From Pseudoalteromonas arabiensis (GTDB taxonomy: Bacteria; Pseudomonadota; Gammaproteobacteria; Enterobacterales; Alteromonadaceae): a stretch of DNA of 64,000 nucleotides. The translations under genes were made by a program, and so were the position numbers. Shown one piece after another: positions 35,135 through 44,610 of this stretch (position 1 is its first letter; each line of letters begins with the position of its first letter). The DNA is taken from contig NZ_LRUF01000008.1 of assembly GCF_001550155.1 (NCBI RefSeq), positions 62,001-126,000 of the forward strand. Direction: 5' to 3'. A model generated the notes under the pieces. The model ran no database searches, was not told where the DNA came from, and worked only from the letters and a program-made list of their open reading frames with translations.

Positions 35135-36043
35135 ATGAATACATCAATCACCCATAGTCACTTAGACAAAAAACGCCAACGTATTGATGTACTTATTGAA
35201 AATAAAATAAGCTTTGCTGGTAAGCATGCTGAATTAAGTATTTACGATACCTATTTAGATGCGCAGAAAGTGGCACTGCATTCCACTGAGTTATTATTCT
35301 GTGGCATGATCAGTGGTAAAAAAATCATGCATGTTGCCGACAGTGATTATCACAAAGAATTTCTACCTAACCAGTCGTTTGTACTTGCCCCAGAGCAAGG
35401 GGTATTAATTGATTTCCCCAATGCTTCACTCAATCAACCAACAACCTGTTTAGCAATTGAAATTAGTACAGATAAAATAAGCCAAGTCGTTGATAATCTA
35501 AATTTTAATCAGCAAATTACACAGGATGATTTTTTTCAGTATCAAGCTAAACTGGTGCATGCACAGCATAACCAACAAACCCAACAACTGCTTGAGCGAA
35601 TGATCACCCTGTTTAGTGAAAATGAGCAGCACAGAGATTACTTAATTGATTTATCGCTTAATGAGCTAATAACCCGCCTTCTACAGCAACAAAGCCGAGA
35701 TTTAATGATAGCAAGCTGCAAACAGGGTAAGCTTGCAACCCCTCTGAGCCATGTAATTAGCTACTTAGAACAGCACCTTGCTGAGAATATCGATATCGAC
35801 GTGTTATGTAAGATTGCCTGCATGAGTCGCAGTAAGTTTTATCAGCAATTTAAATTGGCATTTGGTGTAACGCCAGCACTTTGGCAACAACAACTGCGCT
35901 TAAAAAAAGCCTATAAACTGCTGGAAAAAGGTGAGGCGATAAGCCAAGTATGTTATCAACTAGGCTTTAATAACCCCAGCCATTTTAGTCGTATTTTTAA
36001 ACAAGCTTTTGGCGCAACACCAAAGAGTATCGCTAATCATTAA
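35135..36043 (+). CDS. AraC-family transcriptional regulator
   Basis: A 302-residue protein with an AraC_N-type (PF06719-like) sensing domain in the first 190 residues and the double helix-turn-helix at about 205-300: IDIDVLCKIACMSRSKFYQQ, then the second unit ISQVCYQLGFNNPSHFSRIF. It has no membrane segment. Position and orientation suggest that it activates the divergent AldB-like gene in response to an alcohol or aldehyde. Its 3' end overlaps the next gene on the other strand by 4 bases. Confidence 0.85.
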   Translation: MNTSITHSHLDKKRQRIDVLIENKISFAGKHAELSIYDTYLDAQKVALHSTELLFCGMISGKKIMHVADSDYHKEFLPNQSFVLAPEQGVLIDFPNASLNQPTTCLAIEISTDKISQVVDNLNFNQQITQDDFFQYQAKLVHAQHNQQTQQLLERMITLFSENEQHRDYLIDLSLNELITRLLQQQSRDLMIASCKQGKLATPLSHVISYLEQHLAENIDIDVLCKIACMSRSKFYQQFKLAFGVTPALWQQQLRLKKAYKLLEKGEAISQVCYQLGFNNPSHFSRIFKQAFGATPKSIANH

Positions 36044-36702
36044 GTTGCGCTTCGATGGCTATAAACGCGATAGGTCAAGGCGAGTAAAATACAAATAGCA
36101 CTTGGTACATAAAGTGCCGCAAAGCTCAATTTTGCAAATAACCATGCCCCTGCTAAGCCACCCAAAATAAAGCCTAATATAATAAGGCCGAAAAGTTTAG
36201 CCTTACGTTTATCAAGGGTTTCACCACGTAAAACCCGACCAAACATGATACCTAAATCAGTAAAGATACCTGTCACATGGGTGGTACGAACAATTGCGCC
36301 ACTGTAAGTTGTTGCCAAGGCGTTTTGTAACCCACATGCCGCAGAGGCTAAAAAGTGCCCGTAGCCAGAGCCATTAAACAGTAACCAAAGTGCCCCCAAT
36401 AAAAGCCCTGCCTCAATCAATAATGCCGTGTCGTAATGACGACCTAGTTTAAGTGCTGAGCTATGCAGTAAAAACCCAGCAATACCTGATCCGACTAAAA
36501 ATGACAGTAATACGCCGAATAAATGAAAAGCATCAAGGCTGTTGCCTTGCATAAGATCTGCACCAAGCAAGGTGGCAGTCCCCGATAAATGCGATACAGC
36601 TTGATGCTCAAAACTAAGTAAACCAACTGCATTTACGCAACCTGCCACCAATGCCAAAATAAATGCGCCAATCTCAACCCATTTTGGTAACTTAGAAATC
36701 AC
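36040..36702 (-). CDS. YoaK family (DUF1275) membrane protein
   Basis: A 220-residue protein with six hydrophobic segments. The opening ALVAGCVNAVGLLSFEHQAV and the VSHLSGTATLLGADL stretch, together with GAIVRTTHVTGIFTDLGIM, are the family signature. Function is not established for the family. It is convergent with the AraC gene (4-base overlap) and divergent from the LacI-type gene. No operon partner is visible. Confidence 0.82.
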   Translation of the reverse strand: MISKLPKWVEIGAFILALVAGCVNAVGLLSFEHQAVSHLSGTATLLGADLMQGNSLDAFHLFGVLLSFLVGSGIAGFLLHSSALKLGRHYDTALLIEAGLLLGALWLLFNGSGYGHFLASAACGLQNALATTYSGAIVRTTHVTGIFTDLGIMFGRVLRGETLDKRKAKLFGLIILGFILGGLAGAWLFAKLSFAALYVPSAICILLALTYRVYSHRSAT

Positions 36703-36791
36703 TCGCTATTCGCCTTTTTCTCACACTCGAACTCATTCTCTTATGGTACGCCTAATTTAATGACTAAAAACACTTTTTTTCGACTCTTTAT

Positions 36792-36806
36792 ATGGTAATT
36801 TACCAT
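36792..36806. promoter_or_regulatory. Perfect palindrome upstream of the LacI-type gene
   Basis: ATGGTAATTTACCAT reads the same on both strands apart from its central base. It lies 26 bases before the LacI ATG and next to the degenerate operator at 36810. It could bind another regulator. Confidence 0.4.
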
Positions 36807-36809
36807 TAA

Positions 36810-36823
36810 GTGAATCGATTAAG
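36810..36823. promoter_or_regulatory. Degenerate copy of the sucrose-locus operator
   Basis: GTGAATCGATTAAG matches CTTAATCGATTAAG at 12 of 14 positions. It lies 8 bases before the LacI-type start codon, a position suited to autoregulation. Confidence 0.5.
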
Positions 36824-36831
36824 AACCGACA

Positions 36832-37863
36832 ATGACAAAGCCAAAAAGTTGGACGCTGAAAAGTATTGCCAAAGAGTTAGGCGTTTCAAATGCCACCGTA
36901 TCAAATGCGTTTAACCGCCCTGATCAATTATCGAAAGCACGCCGCGAAGAGATTTTGGCGGCCTGTAAAAAGCTCGGCTATTTTGGTCCTAACAAGGCGG
37001 CGCAATCATTACGCCGAGGCACCTTTAATATTGTTGCTTTAGTATTGCCAGACAGTGTTGAATATATGGTGTCAGATCCGGTTGCAAGCAGCTTTATGCG
37101 CGGTGTATCGGCGGTACTCGAAAAAAATGGCATTAATCTTTTATTATTTTCAGGTAACAACGATAACCTCAATAGCGTGGTTGATTTTGTTGATGGCTTT
37201 ATTTGCTATGGTCGACCACGTAATAAGCAACTTGTTGAACAATTAAAACAGGTTGCTAAACATGTGGTGACGGTTGATTTTAATATCGGTCGCGATGCCT
37301 CAGTAAACGTAAACAACCACCAAGCCAGTTTCGATATTGCCAAGCATGCACTACAAAAAAATGATGATCGGGTGGCTATTTTAGGCCTGCGTTTACTCGA
37401 TAACGACGTATTATGCCGTGTATACGAGCATCATGAATTTGAAGCGGGTCAGTCTATTGCTCACCAGAGGCTGCGTGGTTATCTCCAAGCGATTAACGAT
37501 GCAGGCATCACCCTTGGCGATGATAGAACATGGAACATTCCAGAAAGTAGCGAGCGCTTTGCCAGTATTGCCGCCAAAGAAGCGCTAAGCAGCACACCAA
37601 GACCAAACGTGTTGTTGTGCATGAGTGATTTAATCGCCCTTGCCGCGATGCGCGAAGCATTAAAAATGGGCTTATCAATTCCTGAAGACATCAGAATTGT
37701 TGGCTTTGACGGTATAGATGAAGGACAACGATTTGTGCCAAAGCTCACGACAGTCCACCAAAACAGTGAAGAAAAAGGCCGCATTGCAGCGACCTTGTTT
37801 TTATCGAAAGAGCAGCAAACAGCCGAAATCGACTATCAACTGCAATTGGGTCAGAGCAGTTAA
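36832..37863 (+). CDS. LacI-family regulator of the sucrose-type locus
   Basis: A 343-residue regulator: an N-terminal helix-turn-helix (LKSIAKELGVSNATVSNAFN, residues 8-27) with the hinge, then a periplasmic-binding-protein-like sensor (LVLPDSVEYMVSDPVASSFM; VLLCMSDLIALAAM; GFDGIDEGQRFVPKLTTV). It would bind CTTAATCGATTAAG-type operators and release them on binding a sugar, probably sucrose or a derivative. A degenerate operator sits just before its own start. It is convergent with the phosphorylase gene, with a 4-base overlap. Confidence 0.88.
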   Translation: MTKPKSWTLKSIAKELGVSNATVSNAFNRPDQLSKARREEILAACKKLGYFGPNKAAQSLRRGTFNIVALVLPDSVEYMVSDPVASSFMRGVSAVLEKNGINLLLFSGNNDNLNSVVDFVDGFICYGRPRNKQLVEQLKQVAKHVVTVDFNIGRDASVNVNNHQASFDIAKHALQKNDDRVAILGLRLLDNDVLCRVYEHHEFEAGQSIAHQRLRGYLQAINDAGITLGDDRTWNIPESSERFASIAAKEALSSTPRPNVLLCMSDLIALAAMREALKMGLSIPEDIRIVGFDGIDEGQRFVPKLTTVHQNSEEKGRIAATLFLSKEQQTAEIDYQLQLGQSS

Positions 37864-39332
37864 ACTAAATAGTCAGCCAAATCGTTGATGCTTTGCTCGC
37901 CCTCTCGGTGATCGACAATGAGCACTTCACGGCTAGCAAAGTCAACTTTTAACTCGATTGAGCTGGTATCATCATGCCAGCTTAAACGACACACACTGCC
38001 TTCACCTTTCGCAATGAACTCACCGTTAAACGCTGGGTGCTCATTACGTAATTGAATCAACTTTATCAAACCTTTCACCACAGGTTTAGCAAGTGCAGCA
38101 TCAATGTCTTGTGCATTTAAGTAAGGACGATTGATATCACGACCTACATTGGTGCGAGCCAGTAATTCCATATCGTTCTCACATGCAAACAGACCGCCAT
38201 AATAAACTTGTGGGATACCTGGCGCGAAAAACTGAATCGCACGCGCTAATAGGTAATCAAAGTCATCTGCGCCCAAGGCATTGTAATATGTACAGTTTAC
38301 TTGGTATAAATCAACATTACTTGCTGCTGCGCCGGTTGCTAGGCGGCTTTGCCCTTCACTCTTTTCATGAATAGTTTCGACCAAATTATCAATTTGCGCT
38401 GCATTTAATAAACCCGGTTTATCACCCATCGGGCCTGCGTCAATGATGCCAATACCATCATGAGTATCAAGTACCGTTAAACAGTTACGCGGCGAAATTG
38501 TTAGCCAGTTCAATAAAGCTTGCGCATCATTACTGAACAAACTATGCAAAACAAGTGGCGGTAAGGCAAAGTCATATACCATATTTACACGCTTTGCGAC
38601 TTCAACCTGAGTTTGAAAATGGCTATGAATCTCCGCAATGGTTTCCATACCCGCTTCATTCGCTTGCGCGGAAAGCGTGTTCAAGTATTCAAAGGTTTCA
38701 TCCAGCATAAAGCAGTTCGTGCCTGCTTCTTTAATCGCATAGCCCGCCGCATCTAAACGAATAATGTTGACATTATTATCAGCAAATTTTCCAAGCACCG
38801 TATTTAGATACTCGATACCCGCCGTTGATTTCACATTAATATCAATTTGGTTATCGGTAAATGTGGTCCAAAAATCATAGGTTTGGCCATCACCACACGC
38901 AATAGGTGTAAAACAACTACCTGGACGCGGACGATAAATTGCTTGTTGCTCAGCCTCAGACATGCCATTTGGGAATACATCGTCTTTGGTTAAAAATAAA
39001 TCCCAAAATTCAGATTGCTTACCTTTTGCGAGTACATCTTTAAATTGGAAAGACTGTGCTGAAACATGGTTAACAATCAAGTCAGCCATTAAGTCATAGT
39101 TGGCACCAAGCACGTTAATATCGTTCCAGCTACCAAGGCGCGAGTCTACTTCACTATGATCAATAGGATCAAAGCCAGCATCACTGCCATCAATCGGATT
39201 ATAAAATGGCAACAAATGTACACCTGCAAACACATTGTTAAGTGGGCCATTTAATAAATTACTTAATTCATCAATACCTTGACCAGTAATACGGTCTGCA
39301 TAGGTGATTAATTGCACTTTATTGTTGATCAT
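37860..39332 (-). CDS. Sucrose phosphorylase-like GH13_18 enzyme
   Basis: A 490-residue cytoplasmic enzyme from the ATG at 39332; the open frame upstream is non-coding and holds the operator. It closely resembles Bifidobacterium sucrose phosphorylase, with the nucleophile D194 (IIRLDAAGYA), acid/base E234 (IAEIHSHF) and third acidic residue D292 (VLDTHDGIGIID). It also has VQLITYADR, FDPIDHSEVDSRLGSW and FFAPGIPQVYYGG. It would convert sucrose and phosphate to glucose 1-phosphate and fructose. Close relatives act on sucrose 6'-phosphate or glucosylglycerol, so the acceptor should be tested. No fructokinase gene lies nearby. Confidence 0.85.
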   Translation of the reverse strand: MINNKVQLITYADRITGQGIDELSNLLNGPLNNVFAGVHLLPFYNPIDGSDAGFDPIDHSEVDSRLGSWNDINVLGANYDLMADLIVNHVSAQSFQFKDVLAKGKQSEFWDLFLTKDDVFPNGMSEAEQQAIYRPRPGSCFTPIACGDGQTYDFWTTFTDNQIDINVKSTAGIEYLNTVLGKFADNNVNIIRLDAAGYAIKEAGTNCFMLDETFEYLNTLSAQANEAGMETIAEIHSHFQTQVEVAKRVNMVYDFALPPLVLHSLFSNDAQALLNWLTISPRNCLTVLDTHDGIGIIDAGPMGDKPGLLNAAQIDNLVETIHEKSEGQSRLATGAAASNVDLYQVNCTYYNALGADDFDYLLARAIQFFAPGIPQVYYGGLFACENDMELLARTNVGRDINRPYLNAQDIDAALAKPVVKGLIKLIQLRNEHPAFNGEFIAKGEGSVCRLSWHDDTSSIELKVDFASREVLIVDHREGEQSINDLADYLV

Positions 39333-39354
39333 AATTGTTAATACCAAGTTGAAA

Positions 39355-39368
39355 CTTAATCGATTAAG
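39355..39368. promoter_or_regulatory. LacI-type operator between the phosphorylase and permease genes
   Basis: CTTAATCGATTAAG is a perfect 14-bp palindrome, identical to the copy at 40783. It lies 23 bases before the phosphorylase start and 103 bases before the permease start, so one repressor could close both divergent promoters. Confidence 0.75.
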
Positions 39369-39470
39369 ATATATCTTTAACCACGACAGCAAATTATTCA
39401 AGCAGTTTTTATCGTTTTTATACACTAATATACATAGTAAAGGTGCAGACCTTTCGGTGGGGATACAACA

Positions 39471-40691
39471 ATGAATAGAACACACGATCCTTTGCAAACC
39501 ATTAGATGGCTGACATACATGATGTTTTTTATGTTTGCTATGACCTCTGATGCGGTTGGTATGATCATTCCTGAGCTTATCAATGAATTTAACTTAAGCA
39601 TGACCCAAGCTAGCGCTTTTCATTATGCACCTATGGCACTCATTGCGTTTAGCGGCCTATTTTTAGGCTTTTTGGCCGATAGTCTTGGCCGCAAACAAAC
39701 CATAATGCTAGGACTAGGCTTATTTACGATTAGTTGTTTTCTGTTTGCCATTAGCAGCAGCTTTAGCATATTTGTGGTACTACTTAGCTGTATTGGTCTT
39801 GCTATCGGTTTGTTTAAAACAGGCGCCTTGGCGTTACTAGGTGATATTTCTAAAAACAATTTAGAACATACAAAAACCATGAACTTGGTAGAAGGTTTCT
39901 TTGGTATTGGTGCCATTGTTGGCCCTGCACTGGTAAGCTTTTTAATCACCCAGCAGGTAAGCTGGACTTACCTCTACGTTATCGCCGGCGTTTTGTGCTT
40001 AATTTTGACCCTAATCGCTTGGCGTGCAGATTACCCGACACCTAAAAAACTTGAAGAACACGCTAAACCTGCGTCATTTGCAACCACAATGAGCATGATG
40101 AAAAACCCTTACGCACTTGGCTTTTCATTAGCGATTGCCCTTTATGTTGCAACTGAAGTAGCAATTTACGTATGGATGCCGACTTTACTTGGCGATTACA
40201 ACGGCCCGTGGCAATTACTAGCGACGTATGCACTGACCTTATTTTTTATTTTACGCGCGGCAGGGCGTTTCTTAGCGGTATGGCTTCTAAATCATTTAAG
40301 CTGGCAAGCGGCAATGCTGTATTTAAGCTTGGGAATTGCGCTATGTTATTTAGGGTTAATTTTTGGTGGTGTTGACTGGGCAGTATTCTTATTACCTCTA
40401 TCTGGGCTATTCATGTCGATGATCTATCCAACTTTAAATTCAAAAGGTATTTCTTGCTTTGCAGTGCAGCAGCACGGTGCAGTAGCTGGGGTTATTTTGT
40501 TTTTTACCGCCCTCTCGGCCGCAGCAGGCCCCTTATTAATGGGTGTGATCAGTGATTACTTTGGCCATATTCGTTACGGTTTTTACCTCGCAACTGGCTT
40601 CGCATGTTTACTGTTTTTAGCCATGCTCTATAACTACTTACGTAACCCTGCTGAGCAAGCGTTAGCGCAGCACAGTGCGCTAAGCCACTAA
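39471..40691 (+). CDS. MFS sugar permease of the sucrose-type locus
   Basis: A 406-residue protein with twelve membrane segments of the major facilitator superfamily. The loop between helices 2 and 3 reads GFLADSLGRKQTIMLG, the superfamily signature, and the protein opens with MFAMTSDAVGMIIPELI. It would carry the sugar from periplasm to cytoplasm by proton symport, completing the route from receptor to phosphorylase. Relatives in marine sucrose loci have this position, but specificity cannot be read from sequence. The start follows GGTGGGGATACA, a reasonable ribosome site. Confidence 0.85.
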   Translation: MNRTHDPLQTIRWLTYMMFFMFAMTSDAVGMIIPELINEFNLSMTQASAFHYAPMALIAFSGLFLGFLADSLGRKQTIMLGLGLFTISCFLFAISSSFSIFVVLLSCIGLAIGLFKTGALALLGDISKNNLEHTKTMNLVEGFFGIGAIVGPALVSFLITQQVSWTYLYVIAGVLCLILTLIAWRADYPTPKKLEEHAKPASFATTMSMMKNPYALGFSLAIALYVATEVAIYVWMPTLLGDYNGPWQLLATYALTLFFILRAAGRFLAVWLLNHLSWQAAMLYLSLGIALCYLGLIFGGVDWAVFLLPLSGLFMSMIYPTLNSKGISCFAVQQHGAVAGVILFFTALSAAAGPLLMGVISDYFGHIRYGFYLATGFACLLFLAMLYNYLRNPAEQALAQHSALSH

Positions 40692-40731
40692 ATAAAAATC
40701 GTTAGAAATCAATTATCGGACATAAATCGTA

Positions 40732-40755
40732 CAAGTTTTTTACTAAAAAAACTTG
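40732..40755. repeat. AT-rich inverted repeat between permease and receptor genes
   Basis: CAAGTTTTTT and AAAAAACTTG form a 10-bp palindrome around a 4-base spacer, 40 bases after the permease stop and just before the receptor control region. It may be a weak bidirectional terminator. Confidence 0.4.
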
Positions 40756-40782
40756 CACTATGTAAAATCATTGTTATCTTTA

Positions 40783-40796
40783 CTTAATCGATTAAG
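40783..40796. promoter_or_regulatory. LacI-type operator before the sugar receptor gene
   Basis: CTTAATCGATTAAG is identical to the copy at 39355 and lies 47 bases before the receptor ATG. This is consistent with direct repression by the LacI-type protein. Confidence 0.75.
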
Positions 40797-40843
40797 ATAC
40801 AAATTTAGACAACAAACCATCTGGGATTGAAACGAGGCACATT

Positions 40844-43243
40844 ATGACAACACACAAACATGCCCTTTACACTTTAAGCGCGCTTGCACTAGCAGTAAGT
40901 CAAAATTTACACGCCGAAGAGCAAGCACAACCGGAGGCCAAAAAAAGCGGCCTTGAAACGATTGTTGTAACAGGTGTACCGCGTCGTACAACTATTATGG
41001 CATCAAGTTCGTCGGTTAGTAGTGTTACATTAGCTGAAATTGAAGTATCAACACCACGCTCTACCGCAGAAGCATTCAGAACTATTCCAGGTGTTCGTTC
41101 AGAATCAACAGGTGGTGAAGGTAACGCCAATATCGCAGTACGCGGCTTACCGGTCGCATCCGGTGGTGCTAAATTCCTGCAACTACAAGAAGACGGCCTA
41201 CCAGTGATGCAGTTTGGCGATATTGCCTTTGGTAACGCTGATATCTTTATGCGGTTAGACTCAACTGTACAAAGTGTTGAATCAATCCGTGGTGGCTCAG
41301 CATCGACAGCAGCAAGCGATGCCCCTGGCGGTATCATCAACTTTATTTCGAAAACCGGTGAGAACGAATCAGGCAGTGTCTCAACCACTGTTGGTCTTGA
41401 CTATGACTCGATTCGTACTGACTTTGAGTATGGTACTTATTTGAGTGACAGCGTGCGTTATCACATTGGTGGCTTTGTACGCCAAGGTGAAGGCCCGCGT
41501 GAAACCGGTTATACATCTAATAAAGGCGGCCAAATTAAGGCAAACCTGACGAAAGAATTTGATACAGGTTATGTGCGTGTTTACTTTAAACACCTCGATG
41601 ATAAAAGTGTAGGTTATCTACCTATGCCTATGTATTCAAATGGTGATTCAATCCCAGGTTTTGATGCGCAATCAGATACGCCGCATTCAGCACTTTTCAC
41701 ACAAACTCTGCGTTTAAATAGTGATAACCAAATCAGCACGGGTGATATGACAGACGGTATGAACCCAGTGGTTACCTCAGTAGGTTTTGAAGCGGCCTTT
41801 GATTTAGACAACGACTGGCGCATCGAAAACCGCTTTAGAACATCATCAGTGAGCGGTAACTTTATTTCTCTTATTCCAGCTGAAGTTGCATCTGCAAGCT
41901 CTATTGCTTCTAGTATTGCTGGAGATGGTGCATCACTTGTTTATGCAAATGGCGGCTCAGCAGGTCAAACTTATGGCAATGACGATTTAGCAATGCGCAT
42001 TCACACATTCGATGTAACACTAAACGACATGGGTTCAATTGTTAATGACCTTAAGTTAACTAAGTCGTTTTCTGATGATACCAGTGTTACGTTTGGTTAC
42101 TTTGCATCTAGCCAATCAATCGATATGTCGTGGCTTTGGAACTCGTATGTGATGGAGCTAAAAGGCGACAACGCAGCATTACTTGATGTTTTTGCAGCTA
42201 ATGGTGATAGTTATTCTGATAATGGCTTGTATGCTTATGGTACTCCATACTGGGGTAATTGCTGTCAACGTAACTACGATACAGAGTACGAAACACGTGC
42301 ACCTTACATTAACTTAGCCACTAAGTTTGGCGATTTAAGCATTGATGCAAGTGCTCGCTATGATTCAGGTGAAGCCCGTGGTACCTACGCAGGTGCCGTA
42401 ACATCGACTATTGATATGAACGGCGACGGTACAATCTCAATTCCTGAGCAAAGTGTTGTTGGTATTGATAACGCAAATCCAAGCATTGTTAACTATGACT
42501 GGCACTACAGCTCGTACTCAATTGGTGCGAACTACCAAATTGACCCAAGTTTTGCGACATTCGCCCGCTTGAGTAAAGGTGGCCGTGCAAATGCAGACCG
42601 CTTACTATTCGGTAAAGTAGAAGCTGACGGTTCGGTTGCCAAAGCGGATGCAATTGATGAAGTAAATCAATACGAAATCGGTGTGAAAAAACGTTTTGAT
42701 TCGCTATCAGTATTTGCTACAGCATTCTACGCAGAAACGGAAGAACAAAACTTCGAAGCCACATCGCAAAAGTTCTTTGACCGCGAGTATGAAGCAAAAG
42801 GTATCGAGGTTGAATCAACTTACTATGTAGGCGACTGGGATTTCCGTGGTAACTTTACTTGGACAGATGCTGAGATCGCCAAAGATGTGTTATCGCCAGA
42901 ATTAGTCGGTAATACACCACGTCGTCAAGCTGACCTTATTTACTCTCTAATGGCCACTTACAACTTTGATAAAGGTGCAGCAGGCCTAAGCTTGATTGGT
43001 ACAACAGATGCCTACGCACAAGATAATAACGACCTTAAGTTCGATGGCTATACACAAGTGAATGGCTTTATAAGTTACAACCTGTCTGAGAACTTAAGCC
43101 TATCGCTTAACGTGAACAACCTGTTTGACACTGTAGGTATCACAGAAGCGGAAGAAGGCTCGGTACCCAATAACGACATTATCCGTGCCCGTACTATTAA
43201 CGGCCGTACAACGTCGCTTACTTTAAAATATTCTTTCTTTTAA
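40844..43243 (+). CDS. TonB-dependent receptor of the sucrose-type locus
   Basis: A 799-residue outer-membrane receptor: signal peptide ending LHA, TonB-box-like ETIVVTG at about residue 38, plug (AFRTIPGVRSESTGGEGNAN, IRGGSASTAASDAPGGIINF) and a barrel ending in phenylalanine (KYSFF). The plug type matches receptors encoded next to sucrose enzymes in marine bacteria. A canonical EF-hand calcium loop, DMNGDGTISIPE, occupies about residues 524-535 in the barrel region, probably an external loop. Regulated by the operator at 40783, it would import sucrose or a small glucoside. A terminator follows. Confidence 0.88.
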   Translation: MTTHKHALYTLSALALAVSQNLHAEEQAQPEAKKSGLETIVVTGVPRRTTIMASSSSVSSVTLAEIEVSTPRSTAEAFRTIPGVRSESTGGEGNANIAVRGLPVASGGAKFLQLQEDGLPVMQFGDIAFGNADIFMRLDSTVQSVESIRGGSASTAASDAPGGIINFISKTGENESGSVSTTVGLDYDSIRTDFEYGTYLSDSVRYHIGGFVRQGEGPRETGYTSNKGGQIKANLTKEFDTGYVRVYFKHLDDKSVGYLPMPMYSNGDSIPGFDAQSDTPHSALFTQTLRLNSDNQISTGDMTDGMNPVVTSVGFEAAFDLDNDWRIENRFRTSSVSGNFISLIPAEVASASSIASSIAGDGASLVYANGGSAGQTYGNDDLAMRIHTFDVTLNDMGSIVNDLKLTKSFSDDTSVTFGYFASSQSIDMSWLWNSYVMELKGDNAALLDVFAANGDSYSDNGLYAYGTPYWGNCCQRNYDTEYETRAPYINLATKFGDLSIDASARYDSGEARGTYAGAVTSTIDMNGDGTISIPEQSVVGIDNANPSIVNYDWHYSSYSIGANYQIDPSFATFARLSKGGRANADRLLFGKVEADGSVAKADAIDEVNQYEIGVKKRFDSLSVFATAFYAETEEQNFEATSQKFFDREYEAKGIEVESTYYVGDWDFRGNFTWTDAEIAKDVLSPELVGNTPRRQADLIYSLMATYNFDKGAAGLSLIGTTDAYAQDNNDLKFDGYTQVNGFISYNLSENLSLSLNVNNLFDTVGITEAEEGSVPNNDIIRARTINGRTTSLTLKYSFF

Positions 43244-43260
43244 CTCTCCTCCCTCGTTTT

Positions 43261-43284
43261 AGCCCAGTATTTACTGGGCTTTTT
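43261..43284 (+). terminator. Rho-independent terminator after the sugar receptor gene
   Basis: AGCCCAGTA and TACTGGGCT pair perfectly around TT and are followed by five T. It lies 18 bases after the receptor stop. Confidence 0.88.
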
Positions 43285-43428
43285 CGCTTTAATAACCAGC
43301 TTTTTCACTTCTCTTAATCAAATACTCTTAATTACTCTCTTTCTAACAAAAACATTGATAATAAGTTAATACTTTGATCTATAATCAACTTGTGTAAGAA
43401 GTATCAACCATATGAATTAGGAACATAC

Positions 43429-44514
43429 ATGTTTGTCTCTAGCAAAAGCCACTCTTTACTCCAAGATCAATACAACGCGCTATTAGCTGAAGTTGAGGCA
43501 CTTAAAGCCGACAATCACGTATTACGTGACGAAAACGAACGCTTAGAAGCAAAATTACATCATCAAGCTGATGATGCAGACCAATTGTTCCTAGCCAATT
43601 TATTAAATAGTTCGATTGAATGTATCACGCAAATTGAGGGTGTACGCCAAACTGTACTCGACTCATACCTTGTTATCGAAGAAGAAAGCCAAGTAACTTT
43701 ACAAATAAGCCAACTCTTGAATGACTCAAATAATGCCCTGCAACATATTGTGAGTGAAATGGCGAATATGGCGAGCAAAATGGGTAGTATGACCAGTAAC
43801 ATTACCGGCCTATCTGATATGGCGGATAGCATCAATACCTTTGTATCAACCATTTCTAAGATTTCTGATCAAACCAACTTACTCGCGCTTAACGCTGCGA
43901 TTGAAGCTGCCCGTGCGGGTGAGGCTGGTCGTGGGTTTAGCGTTGTTGCCGACGAAGTGCGTACGCTTGCAACCAACACCAATAAATCAGCACAAGAAGT
44001 GTCTGATCTAGTAAAGGAGATCATCAACAAAACCAGCGAAACAGTGACCTCGGTTGAAGATATCCAGCAAAACAACACTCAACTTTCAACAAGTTTTGAT
44101 ACGCTAAACAATGACTATGGTTCAATCATGAGCCACTGTGATTCAATGAAAGAAACGATTATTAATGCAGCCATACGCTCATTTGTGCAAACCGTAAAAC
44201 TAGATCACATTGTTTGGAAAGGTGAAGTCTATGCGGTTGCTAATGGCACAAGTAACAAGTCGATTGATGACTTTTCAGACCATACTATGTGCCGATTAGG
44301 CAAATGGTATAATTCAGAGCAATCAAATGGCTTCAAACAACATAACGCATTTCGTCAATTAGAAGAGCCACATCGTGAAGTTCATCGCAATGGTGTTGAG
44401 GCATTAGTCATGCTGCAAACTGGCAATAAAGACGCAGCGATTAATCACATTAATAAGATGGAAGCAGCCAGTGAACATGTGATGAATTTACTTGATCAAC
44501 TCGCTAATGGCTAA
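43429..44514 (+). CDS. Soluble methyl-accepting chemotaxis protein with C-terminal CZB domain
   Basis: About 361 residues from the ATG at 43429 (AGGAACATAC upstream); a TTG 13 codons earlier is less likely. There is no signal peptide or membrane helix, so it is cytoplasmic. An N-terminal coiled coil ([20 protein letters not shown]) leads to a short signalling hairpin whose tip reads [20 protein letters not shown]. It is followed by a CZB zinc-binding domain ([32 protein letters not shown]) with the His/Cys ligands. Such receptors sense zinc or hypochlorite and signal to CheA. No other chemotaxis genes are close. Confidence 0.85.
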   Translation: MFVSSKSHSLLQDQYNALLAEVEALKADNHVLRDENERLEAKLHHQADDADQLFLANLLNSSIECITQIEGVRQTVLDSYLVIEEESQVTLQISQLLNDSNNALQHIVSEMANMASKMGSMTSNITGLSDMADSINTFVSTISKISDQTNLLALNAAIEAARAGEAGRGFSVVADEVRTLATNTNKSAQEVSDLVKEIINKTSETVTSVEDIQQNNTQLSTSFDTLNNDYGSIMSHCDSMKETIINAAIRSFVQTVKLDHIVWKGEVYAVANGTSNKSIDDFSDHTMCRLGKWYNSEQSNGFKQHNAFRQLEEPHREVHRNGVEALVMLQTGNKDAAINHINKMEAASEHVMNLLDQLANG

Positions 44515-44610
44515 TGGGTCGTTACTCATAATTAAACCCCCCAGTAATTGGAATGTCCAACTATTTGGGGTCACTTCACAGATACTCGGTCTTTTATCTA
44601 TTTAAGCTAA

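Noticed and set aside
39333..39497. N-terminal extension of the sucrose phosphorylase in the open frame upstream
   Set aside because: The extension holds the operator and has non-coding composition. Homologues start at the MINNKVQLITYAD position.
40900..41388. 162-codon frame on the minus strand inside the sugar receptor gene
   Set aside because: It is a shadow of a clearly coding plus-strand gene, with low-complexity composition and no independent support.
43244..43428. Small RNA between the receptor terminator and the chemoreceptor gene
   Set aside because: Only the receptor terminator is structured; no second terminator or promoter was seen.
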